DNA from: CAZGKW01 sp964526295
GTDB taxonomy: Bacteria; Planctomycetota; Phycisphaerae; FEN-1346
Direction of reading: 5' to 3'
DNA: 14,964 bases
Assembly (NCBI GenBank): GCA_964526295.1
Contig: CAZGKW010000073.1
Span: 1 to 14,964 of the forward strand
Both the position numbers and the translations under genes were made by a program. How positions within the stretch are numbered: the stretch's first letter is position 1; each line of letters begins with the position of its first letter. Shown here piece by piece: positions 1 through 7,034 of this stretch. The notes beneath the pieces are model-generated. The model saw only the letters and a program-made list of their open reading frames with translations, made no database searches and was not told where the DNA came from.

Positions 1-1515
1 TTCCACATCGGCGGCACGGCCCACCGGGCCGTCCTCCAGAGCGAGCACCGGGCCGGCCAGGACGGCTCCATCAAGTTCCACAACATCGTGCCCGTCGACG
101 TCACCGACGAGGAGGGCGAGACGCGCACGATCAGCCTGAAGCGTAACGGCGAGCTGCTCCTCATGGACGAGAAGGGACGCGAGCTGGAACGCTACGGCGT
201 CCCCCTCGGTGCGGTCCTCCTGGTCCAGGACGGCCAGCAGGTCAAGGCCGGCACCAGCCTGTGCCAGTGGGACCCCCACATGGCCCCCATCCTGGCCGAG
301 GAGACCGGCGTCGCCCGCTACGCCGACATCGTCGAAGGCGAAACCATGCGGATCGAGGAGGACCGCTCCGGCCACAAGCGCCGTCTCGTCGTCGAGCACA
401 AGGGCGAGCTCCACCCCCGCGTCATCGTCGAGGACGCCGGCGGCAAGATCCTCGAGTTCCACTACATCCCCGCCCGTACCTACGTCGAGATCGAGGAGGG
501 CCAGAAGGTCGAGCCGGGCACGCTCCTGGCGCGACGGCCCCGCGAGGTCACCGGCACCCAGGACATCACGGGGGGCCTGCCGCGGGTGACCGAGCTTTTC
601 GAGGCCCGAAAGCCCAAGGAACCCGCCGTCATGAGCGAGATCGACGGCGTGGTCGAGCTGTCGCAGGAGAAGAAGCGCGGCAAGATGACGATCATCGTCC
701 GCAACCCCGAGACCGACATCGAGAAGGAACACTACGTCCCGCACGACCGGCACCTCCGGGTCCACACCGGCGACGTCGTGCACGCCGGCGACATGCTGAC
801 CGACGGGCCGCTGGTCCCGCACGACATCCTGCGGATCGTCGGCGAGGCCGAGCTCCAGAAGTACCTCCTGCTTCAGGTCCAAAGCGTGTACCGGTCCTGC
901 GGCGTCACGACCGACGACAAGCACATCGAGGTGATTCTGTCGCAGATGCTGCGGAAGGTCCGCGTGGACCGGCCGGGTGACACGGCGTTCCTGACCGGCG
1001 AGGTCGTGGATCGGTTCAAGTTCCGGGCCGAGAACGAACGGATCGCCCAGATGGTCAAGGTGGTCGACCCCGGGGAGACCGAGTTCGAGGAGGGCCAGTT
1101 GGTCCTGAAGAGCGAGTTCGAGGAGGCCGCGGCCATCGCCGAACAGGGCGGCGGCGAAGCCCCCAAGAAACGCCGACCCCGGCCAGCCACTGCCCAGACC
1201 ATGCTGCTCGGAATCACCAAGGCCAGCCTCCAGAGCGAGTCGTTCCTCTCGGCCGCCAGCTTCCAGGAGACCACCAAGGTCTTGACGGAGGCGTCGCTGG
1301 CGGGGAAAATCGACCCCTTGCTCGGCCTCAAGGAGAACGTCGTCCTGGGGCACCTGATTCCGGCGGGCACCGGCTTCAAGCCCTACCTGGAGGCGATGGT
1401 CCGGCTCCACGCCGAGCCGCCCGCCCGGCTGGAGATGATGGCCGAGGAGCATGTGGCCATCGGCCTGGGCAGCGAGGTCCGCGAGCCCCTGCCCGGCCAG
1501 CAGGAGCTGTCGTAA
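1..1515 (+). CDS. rpoC: RNA polymerase beta-prime subunit, C-terminal part (5' end outside window)
   Basis: This is the catalytic-side large subunit of RNA polymerase. The reading frame is open from base 1 (FHIGGTAHRAV) to a TAA at 1513-1515, giving the last 504 residues; the active-site aspartates and trigger loop lie upstream, outside the window. Visible family landmarks are FHIGG at the very start, DITGGLPRVTELFEAR with KPKEPA after it (about residues 188-209), DKHIEVILSQMLRKV, and the C-terminal block LLGITKASLQSESFLSAASF followed by GLKENVVLGHLIPAGTG. These match the C-terminal third of bacterial RpoC closely, with no large insertion. The GTG at 88 is internal, not a start. The gene is followed 87 nt later by rpsL, the usual rpoBC-str junction. 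The tail after the IPAGTG block is short and acidic, as in many bacteria. Confidence 0.97.
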   Translation, partial: FHIGGTAHRAVLQSEHRAGQDGSIKFHNIVPVDVTDEEGETRTISLKRNGELLLMDEKGRELERYGVPLGAVLLVQDGQQVKAGTSLCQWDPHMAPILAEETGVARYADIVEGETMRIEEDRSGHKRRLVVEHKGELHPRVIVEDAGGKILEFHYIPARTYVEIEEGQKVEPGTLLARRPREVTGTQDITGGLPRVTELFEARKPKEPAVMSEIDGVVELSQEKKRGKMTIIVRNPETDIEKEHYVPHDRHLRVHTGDVVHAGDMLTDGPLVPHDILRIVGEAELQKYLLLQVQSVYRSCGVTTDDKHIEVILSQMLRKVRVDRPGDTAFLTGEVVDRFKFRAENERIAQMVKVVDPGETEFEEGQLVLKSEFEEAAAIAEQGGGEAPKKRRPRPATAQTMLLGITKASLQSESFLSAASFQETTKVLTEASLAGKIDPLLGLKENVVLGHLIPAGTGFKPYLEAMVRLHAEPPARLEMMAEEHVAIGLGSEVREPLPGQQELS

Positions 1516-1530
1516 CGAGGACATTTAGCC

Positions 1531-1546
1531 GCCGGGCGTGCCCGGC
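1531..1546 (+). other. Inverted repeat in the rpoC-rpsL gap
   Basis: GCCGGGC and GCCCGGC are perfect 7-bp arms separated by GT. No T-run follows, so it is not an intrinsic terminator. It could be a processing or pausing site; no function is demonstrated. Confidence 0.35.
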
Positions 1547-1566
1547 GCGTGGCCTTGAGTCTGGCG

Positions 1567-1585
1567 GGCGGTCCTGGCGACCGCC
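1567..1585 (+). promoter_or_regulatory. Hairpin directly upstream of the rpsL ribosome binding site
   Basis: GGCGGTC and GACCGCC form a perfect 7-bp stem with a 5-nt loop (CTGGC). It ends two bases before the AAAGGAG Shine-Dalgarno at 1588-1594. Its position would keep the binding site just outside the stem, so it may stabilise the mRNA 5' end or tune initiation on rpsL. This role is inferred from position only. Confidence 0.35.
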
Positions 1586-1602
1586 GCAAAGGAGAGCACC
1601 GA

Positions 1603-1974
1603 ATGCCGACGATCAACCAGTTGGTCCGAAAAGGACGCAAAAAGCAGGTCTCCAAGACCAAGAGCCAGGCGCTGACCGGCTGTCCCCAGCGCCGGGGCGT
1701 CTGCACCCTCGTGCGGACCATGACCCCCAAGAAGCCGAACTCGGCGCTCCGCAAAATCGCCCGCGTCAGGCTTTCCAACGGTCGCGAGATCACCGCCTAT
1801 ATCCCCGGCGTCGACCATAACCTCCAGGAGCACTCGATCGTCCTGGTCCGCGGCGGGCGTGTCCGCGACCTGCCGGGCGTTCGCTATCACATTATCCGAG
1901 GCACCCTCGACGCCCTCGGCGTCGACGGCCGCAAGCAGGGGCGCTCCCGGTACGGCACGAAGCGGGGCAGGTAG
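1603..1974 (+). CDS. rpsL: 30S ribosomal protein S12
   Basis: S12 sits at the decoding centre of the 30S subunit and controls fidelity. The 123-residue protein starts MPTINQLVRKGRKKQ and carries PQRRGVCTLV, TPKKPNSALRK and the conserved loop GGRVRDLPGVRYHIIRG, all family signatures at their usual positions. The ATG at 1603 is chosen because AAAGGAG lies at 1588-1594, 8 nt upstream, and because it gives the canonical N-terminus; an in-frame upstream ATG at 1549 would add 18 residues that are not family-like. Lys43 is kept, but position 88 is Arg (codon CGC, 1864-1866) where most bacteria have Lys; K88R is a known streptomycin-resistance change. Asp89, the residue methylthiolated by RimO in some bacteria, is present. 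The length is typical. Confidence 0.98.
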   Translation: MPTINQLVRKGRKKQVSKTKSQALTGCPQRRGVCTLVRTMTPKKPNSALRKIARVRLSNGREITAYIPGVDHNLQEHSIVLVRGGRVRDLPGVRYHIIRGTLDALGVDGRKQGRSRYGTKRGR

Positions 1975-2005
1975 CCGGCCGCCCCAGGAGACGGGAGGGA
2001 CCGAC

Positions 2006-2482
2006 ATGGCCTATAAGCGATTCACCGCCAGCCACGGCCAGATGAAGCCGGACCCGAGGTACAACAGCCTTCTGGTCCAGAAGTTCATCAACTCCATGAT
2101 GTGGGACGGCAAGAAGAGCGTCGCCCAACGCGTCTTCTACGACGCCATGGAGATCATCGGCCAGAAGGTCAAGGACGCGCCCGCGCTGGAGGTCTTCACC
2201 CAGGCGATCGACAACGTCAAGCCGCACATCGAGGTCCGATCGAAGCGCGTCGGCGGGGCCACCTACCAGGTCCCCATCCAGGTCAACGAGAAGCGCCGTC
2301 TGTCGCTGGCCATCCGGTGGGTCCTCCAGGCCACGCGGGGCAAAAAAGGCCGCCCCATGGCCCAGCGACTGGCCGAGGAGTTCATGGCCGCCTACCGCAA
2401 GGAAGGCACCGCCATCACCACCCGCGAGAACGTCCACCGAATGGCCGAGGCCAACAAGGCGTTCGCGCACTTCGCCTGGTGA
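2006..2482 (+). CDS. rpsG: 30S ribosomal protein S7
   Basis: S7 is a primary 16S rRNA binder that organises the head of the 30S subunit near the E site. The 158-residue product (family about 156) contains KPDPRYNSLLVQKFINSMM, the beta-hairpin segment VRSKRVGGATYQVPIQV, and the helix RRLSLAIRWVLQ, with the usual C-terminal KTREN-like helix seen here as TTRENVHRMAEANKAFAHF. The start at 2006 follows a GGGAGGGA purine tract at 1993-2000 and gives the normal MAYKRF-like N-terminus; the frame is open upstream across the end of rpsL, but that extension is only overlap with rpsL in another frame. It lies 31 nt after rpsL and just before a terminator. Confidence 0.98.
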   Translation: MAYKRFTASHGQMKPDPRYNSLLVQKFINSMMWDGKKSVAQRVFYDAMEIIGQKVKDAPALEVFTQAIDNVKPHIEVRSKRVGGATYQVPIQVNEKRRLSLAIRWVLQATRGKKGRPMAQRLAEEFMAAYRKEGTAITTRENVHRMAEANKAFAHFAW

Positions 2483-2488
2483 TCCCGA

Positions 2489-2530
2489 GGGACCCGCGCC
2501 GGACCGGCCGATGCGGGTCCCTTCTTTTGT
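2489..2530 (+). terminator. Intrinsic terminator or attenuator after rpsG
   Basis: GGGACCCGC (2489-2497) and GCGGGTCCC (2513-2521) form a perfect 9-bp stem around a 15-nt loop that can itself fold (GCC/GGC). The T-rich run TTCTTTTGT follows immediately. It begins 6 nt after the rpsG stop, so transcription from rpoBC-rpsL-rpsG is expected to end or drop here before fusA. Confidence 0.8.
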
Positions 2531-2630
2531 GTACCCGGCCCCCCGGCGACGTGCCGGCGGCGGCCCCCGACTGCTGTCCGCGGACCCCCCGGACGGCCGA
2601 CGAACCACCGGCCCACGCCGGCGAGACACG

Positions 2631-4712
<2,082 letters not shown>

Positions 4713-4775
4713 GCGGGAGAGGGCGAGGATGGGCGGACCCCCCACCGGGCAGGCGGACGGGAGGGCGTTCGACAG

Positions 4776-4823
4776 ATTTTTGACAAAAAAAGGGGTTGAC
4801 AGGCTACACAGGGCCGCTAAACT
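4776..4823 (+). promoter_or_regulatory. Sigma70-type promoter for the S10 operon
   Basis: A consensus -35 box TTGACA (4796-4801) is followed after 16 nt by TAAACT (4818-4823, 4 of 6 to TATAAT). An A/T-rich stretch lies just upstream (TTTTTGACAAAAAAAGG), unusual in such GC-rich DNA and UP-element-like. A second TTGACA at 4780-4785 lacks a well-spaced -10. Initiation would be expected near 4830. This is the best promoter candidate in the window. Confidence 0.6.
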
Positions 4824-4849
4824 GCCTGTTCTCGACACTTTGGACAAGG

Positions 4850-4863
4850 CGGCCTAGCGGCCG
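4850..4863 (+). other. Small hairpin in the S10 leader
   Basis: CGGCC (4850-4854) pairs with GGCCG (4859-4863) around a TAGC loop, about 20-30 nt after the predicted transcription start. It may protect the 5' end of the mRNA. It is short, and such stems are common in GC-rich DNA. Confidence 0.3.
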
Positions 4864-4872
4864 AAACGATCC

Positions 4873-4924
4873 TTCCCCAGGCGGCCGGGCGGTTCGGAAA
4901 CCCCGTGCGGCCAAGCATGGGGAA
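4873..4924 (+). promoter_or_regulatory. Hairpin with an alternative pairing in the S10 leader
   Basis: CCCCGTGC (4901-4908) pairs with GCATGGGG (4915-4922) over 8 positions, one of them G-U, with a 6-nt loop. The same GGGGAA (4919-4924) can instead pair with TTCCCC (4873-4878), so two mutually exclusive folds exist. The E. coli S10 leader is folded and bound by L4 for autogenous control; whether this leader does anything comparable is unknown. Confidence 0.35.
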
Positions 4925-4952
4925 TGCGTCGTCTTAATGCGGTCCGGGCAGC

Positions 4953-4988
4953 GGGCGACAGGGCACCAGATGGTAGGCGATCGCATCC
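4953..4988 (+). repeat. 36-bp direct repeat, copy 1
   Basis: Identical to copies 2 and 3 over all 36 bases. It contains an ATG at 4970-4972 and the palindrome GCGATCGC at 4977-4984. The flanking bases on both sides differ from those of the other copies, so the repeat edges are sharp. Confidence 0.95.
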
Positions 4989-5065
4989 TACGAGGTCGCC
5001 AACAACTGCTACGCCCACGGGCGACAGGGCACCAGATGGTAGGCGATCGCATCCTGAGGGCGTAG
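4970..5065 (+). CDS. Possible upstream leader ORF created by repeats 1 and 2
   Basis: Starting at the ATG of repeat 1, which has exactly the same 17 nt upstream as rpsJ, the frame encodes 31 residues beginning MVGDRILRGR and stops at TAG 5063-5065. A second start at 5036, in repeat 2, would give a nested 9-residue peptide, MVGDRILRA. Because the local upstream sequence equals that of rpsJ, ribosomes could start here. The stop is 36 nt before the rpsJ ATG, so it could reduce or couple rpsJ translation. No homology is recognised and the peptide probably has no function of its own. Confidence 0.3.
   Translation: MVGDRILRGRQQLLRPRATGHQMVGDRILRA
4989..5018. other. Spacer 1 (30 bp)
   Basis: It lies between copies 1 and 2 and has no similarity to spacer 2 or to other sequence seen in the window. 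Read from its first base on the plus strand, it is open throughout and gives YEVANNCYAH, with GC-rich codon choice. That frame differs from the frame of rpsJ and the repeats, so it could be a fragment of a foreign or host gene. The source cannot be told from the window. Confidence 0.6.
5019..5054 (+). repeat. 36-bp direct repeat, copy 2
   Basis: Perfect copy. Its ATG is at 5036-5038 and GCGATCGC at 5043-5050. Because the period of 66 is a multiple of three, its ATG is in the same frame as those of copies 1 and 3. Confidence 0.95.
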
Positions 5066-5084
5066 GGGTCGATAGCCGCAAGGG
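5055..5084. other. Spacer 2 (30 bp)
   Basis: It lies between copies 2 and 3. On the minus strand one frame is open and reads LAAIDPYAL, a protein-like string. On the plus strand, in the rpsJ frame, it carries the TAG at 5063-5065 that closes the upstream ORF. It is unrelated to spacer 1 when aligned base by base. Confidence 0.6.
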
Positions 5085-5120
5085 GGGCGACAGGGCACCA
5101 GATGGTAGGCGATCGCATCC
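5085..5120 (+). repeat. 36-bp direct repeat, copy 3, overlapping the rpsJ start
   Basis: Perfect copy. Bases 1-17 are the rpsJ upstream region, including AGGG about 7 nt before the ATG. Bases 18-35 are codons 1-6 (MVGDRI), and base 36 is the first base of the Arg7 codon. The repeat therefore ends inside a codon. This copy is likely the ancestral one, since the sequence after it continues as conserved S10. Confidence 0.93.
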
Positions 5121-5410
5121 GAATCCGCATGGAGGCGTACGACCACCGCGTGCTCGACCAGAGCGCGCTCGAGATCGTCGAGACCAGCAAACGAACCGGG
5201 GCACGCGTCAAGGGGCCGATCCCCCTGCCGACGCGGATCGAGCGATACACGGTCCTTCGCTCGCCCCACATCGACAAGAAGAGCCGCGAGCAGTTTGAGA
5301 TCCGCACCCACAAACGGATGATCGACATCGAGGAGCCCACGGCCAAGACGGTTGACGCGCTCAATAAGCTCAATATGCCGGCGGGCGTTTACATCAAGAT
5401 TAAGGCCTGA
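5102..5410 (+). CDS. rpsJ: 30S ribosomal protein S10
   Basis: S10 is a head protein of the 30S subunit and, as NusE, a partner of NusB in transcription antitermination. The 102-residue product reads MVGDRIRIRMEAYDHRVLDQ, then EIVETSKRTGARVKGPIPLP, TRIERYTVLRSPH, EQFEIRTHKRMIDI and TVDALNKLNMPAGV, matching the whole family from end to end. ATG 5102 is the only sensible start: an in-frame TAG lies at 5063-5065 and no other start gives the conserved RIRIR segment. Its first six codons and the 17 nt upstream make up repeat copy 3. The upstream AGGG is a weak Shine-Dalgarno, and an AAGGGGGG tract lies farther away at 5080-5087. It is the first gene of the S10 operon, with its own promoter and a long leader. 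Confidence 0.98.
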   Translation: MVGDRIRIRMEAYDHRVLDQSALEIVETSKRTGARVKGPIPLPTRIERYTVLRSPHIDKKSREQFEIRTHKRMIDIEEPTAKTVDALNKLNMPAGVYIKIKA

Positions 5411-5414
5411 TGCA

Positions 5415-6065
5415 ATGCCAGCGATCCTGGGCAAAAAGGCAGGCATGACCAGCGTCTACGATGACCAGGGACGACAGGTCCCGGTCACCGTGATCGCCGC
5501 CGGTCCGTGCCGGGTCCTCCAGATCAAGACCGCCGACACGGACGGCTACGGGGCCGTCCAGCTCGGCTACGAGGACGTCTCGCCCGCCCGTGCCGCCAAG
5601 CCCCAGATCGGACACGCCCGCAAGGCCGACGTCGCTCCCCAACGGTTCGTCCGCGAGTACCGCACTGCCGACCTCGACCGATACGAGGTCGGCGGCGACG
5701 TTACGGTGGCCGACTTCCGGGGCGTCGAGCTGGTCGACGTGACCGGGGTGACCAAGGGCCGCGGCTTCGCCGGCCAGATGAAACGCCACGGGTTCGGCGG
5801 CCAGTCCGCCAGCCACGGCACCGAGAGGAAGCACCGCTCCGGCGGGTCCATCGGCGAGGGGTCCGGCATCCCCGGCCGCGCCGTCCGCAAGGGCAAGCGC
5901 ATGGCCGGCCACATGGGCCACGTCCGCCGGACGGTCCAGCGGCTCCGGGTCCTGCGGATCGACCCCCAGGCGAACCTGCTCGTGGTCAAGGGCAGCGTCC
6001 CCGGCCCGAACGGCGGATGCCTGTTCGTCAGAAGTGCCAAGAAGGTCGGTGTTCTCGAGAAATGA
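5415..6065 (+). CDS. rplC: 50S ribosomal protein L3
   Basis: L3 is one of the first proteins in 50S assembly, and its loop reaches towards the peptidyl transferase centre. The 216-residue product starts MPAILGKKAGMTSVYDDQG and contains VTGVTKGRGFAGQMKRHGF, then GGQSASHGTERKHRSGGSIG and the basic segment KGKRMAGHMGHVRRTVQ, all diagnostic. The GSIG segment reads GSIGEGSGIPG, so the glutamine that PrmB methylates in E. coli (GSIGQ) is replaced by Glu. ATG 5415 lies 4 nt after the rpsJ stop, with AAGG at 5402-5405. The frame is open further back into rpsJ, but only 5415 gives the family start. Its stop overlaps an ATG of the next frame (ATGA). Confidence 0.98.
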   Translation: MPAILGKKAGMTSVYDDQGRQVPVTVIAAGPCRVLQIKTADTDGYGAVQLGYEDVSPARAAKPQIGHARKADVAPQRFVREYRTADLDRYEVGGDVTVADFRGVELVDVTGVTKGRGFAGQMKRHGFGGQSASHGTERKHRSGGSIGEGSGIPGRAVRKGKRMAGHMGHVRRTVQRLRVLRIDPQANLLVVKGSVPGPNGGCLFVRSAKKVGVLEK

Positions 6066-6082
6066 CTGCCCACAGGACTGCC

Positions 6083-6709
6083 ATGATCGACGTGACGGTC
6101 TACACCACCGACGGCTCGGAAGCCGGGCACCTCGAAGTCGATCCGGCCTGGTTCGGCGGCGAGGTCAACCTGGACGTCCTCCGTCTGGCCGTTCGCCGGC
6201 ACGAGGCGGCCCGTCGGCTCGGCACCGCCCGGACGAAGTCCCGGGCCGAGGTTGCCGGTTCGGGCCGCAAGATCTTCCGGCAGAAGGGCACCGGCCGGGC
6301 CCGCATGGGACAGCGACGCCAGCCCATCCGCCGCGGAGGCGGCCACGCGTTCGCCAAGCGGCCCCGAGACTTCTCGCTTCGCATGCCGAAGAAGATGCGG
6401 CGGCGGGCCCTCGACTCGGCCCTTCTGGCGCGGCTCACGGACGGCGAGGTCCTCGTCCTGGAGGGGCTCCGCCTTTCCGAGCCCAAGACCCGGACGGTGG
6501 CCTCGGCCCTGCGGGCCTGCGGTCTCGACCGGAGCTGCCTGCTGGTCCCCCCGGAGCACGACGAGGTCCTCTACAAGTCCGCCCGCAACCTGCCGCGAGT
6601 CCGCGTCCGGCCGCTGGCGGACCTGAACGCCTACGAGGTCCTCTGGCCGAACCGGGTCGTGTTCCTGCGGCCGGCGTTCGACGCCCTGGTGGAAGCGAGG
6701 GGTAGCTGA
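6083..6709 (+). CDS. rplD: 50S ribosomal protein L4
   Basis: L4 binds 23S rRNA, lines the exit tunnel and, in E. coli, represses the S10 operon through the S10 leader. From ATG 6083 the product is 208 residues: MIDVTVYTTDGSEAGHLEVD, then the tunnel loop GSGRKIFRQKGTGRARMGQR and RRGGGHAFAKRPRDFS, then the globular domain ending ALVEARGS. Position 6083 has AGGA 5 nt upstream and gives the normal N-terminus. An alternative in-frame ATG at 6062, overlapping the rplC stop as ATGA, would add seven residues, and that choice is not certain. The usual WRQKGTGRARAG loop is kept except that the Trp is Phe here, and the segment after it is more basic than in E. coli. Confidence 0.95.
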   Translation: MIDVTVYTTDGSEAGHLEVDPAWFGGEVNLDVLRLAVRRHEAARRLGTARTKSRAEVAGSGRKIFRQKGTGRARMGQRRQPIRRGGGHAFAKRPRDFSLRMPKKMRRRALDSALLARLTDGEVLVLEGLRLSEPKTRTVASALRACGLDRSCLLVPPEHDEVLYKSARNLPRVRVRPLADLNAYEVLWPNRVVFLRPAFDALVEARGS

Positions 6710-6987
6710 TGGACCCGTACCAGGTGGTCATCAAGCCGCTCATCACCGAGAAGGGGACCGTCCAGAACGAGGAGCTGAACCAGTACGCGTTCCATGTACA
6801 CGACCGGGCCAACAAGCACCAGATCTGCGAGGCCGTTCAGACCATCTATGGCGTCCGCGTCGAGAAGGTCCGGACGATGAAGCGGCGGGGCAAGCAGCGG
6901 CGGTACCGCTACACGCGAGGCCGGACGGCCGGCATGAAGAAGGCCGTCGTCACGCTGCACCCCGAGGACCATATTGACCTGTTCTAG
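6709..6987 (+). CDS. rplW: 50S ribosomal protein L23
   Basis: L23 sits at the tunnel exit and is the docking point for trigger factor and SRP. The 92-residue protein has the family start YQVVIKPLITEKGT, the middle block YAFHVHDRANKHQICEAVQT, IYGVRVEKVRTM, and a basic loop GKQRRYRYTRGRTAGMKKA. ATG 6709 shares its A with the rplD stop (TGATG), implying translational coupling, and GAGGGG at 6697-6702 is the Shine-Dalgarno. Length is as expected. Confidence 0.97.
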   Translation: MDPYQVVIKPLITEKGTVQNEELNQYAFHVHDRANKHQICEAVQTIYGVRVEKVRTMKRRGKQRRYRYTRGRTAGMKKAVVTLHPEDHIDLF

Positions 6988-7034
6988 CCGATGACGCACG
7001 CCCCGACCGGGCGGACGAGCCGAGGATTGAAACG

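Larger units (their letters stand above)
4713..5101 (+). other. fusA-rpsJ intergenic region and S10-operon leader
   Basis: This 389-nt gap occupies the usual tuf position. In order it holds about 60 nt of GC-rich sequence without visible structure, an A/T-rich patch (about 4776-4791), a promoter (4796-4823), two hairpins (4850-4863 and 4901-4922), and a 168-bp array of three repeats that runs into rpsJ. No tRNA, rRNA or conserved protein is visible. Transcripts starting near 4830 would carry an untranslated leader of about 270 nt, far longer than any other gap in the cluster. Confidence 0.75.
4953..5120 (+). CRISPR. CRISPR-like array of three 36-bp repeats; last repeat is the rpsJ start
   Basis: Three identical 36-bp direct repeats (start GGGCGACAGGG, end GGCGATCGCATCC) lie at 4953-4988, 5019-5054 and 5085-5120. 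The period is exactly 66 bp and the two 30-bp spacers are unrelated to each other. Near its centre the repeat holds ACCAGATGGT (ACCA/TGGT inverted) and later the palindrome GCGATCGC. The third copy includes the rpsJ ATG and codons 1-6, so the repeat is probably derived from rpsJ. No cas gene is in the window. It may be an ectopic (neo-)CRISPR array, or a false CRISPR made by some other duplication process. Confidence here is for the repeat-spacer structure being CRISPR-related; the repeats themselves are certain. Confidence 0.5.

Noticed and set aside
1531..1585. Hairpins between rpoC and rpsL as a terminator
   Set aside because: Neither stem is followed by a T-run; the second stem is followed by the rpsL Shine-Dalgarno.
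4713..4795. Terminator for fusA
   Set aside because: A TTTTT run occurs at 4777-4781, but no convincing stem precedes it. It fits better as part of the promoter upstream region.
4796..5065. 89-codon plus-strand frame ending in spacer 2 as a real protein
   Set aside because: Its nominal start lies in the -35 box, it spans the promoter and leader, and its only notable content is the repeat translation RATGHQMVGDRI. Only the short part from 4970 could be translated.
4953..5120. Reading the array as an ordinary CRISPR-Cas locus
   Set aside because: The third repeat encodes the conserved start of S10, only three copies exist, and no cas gene is in the window. It is kept as CRISPR-like with a probable rpsJ origin.
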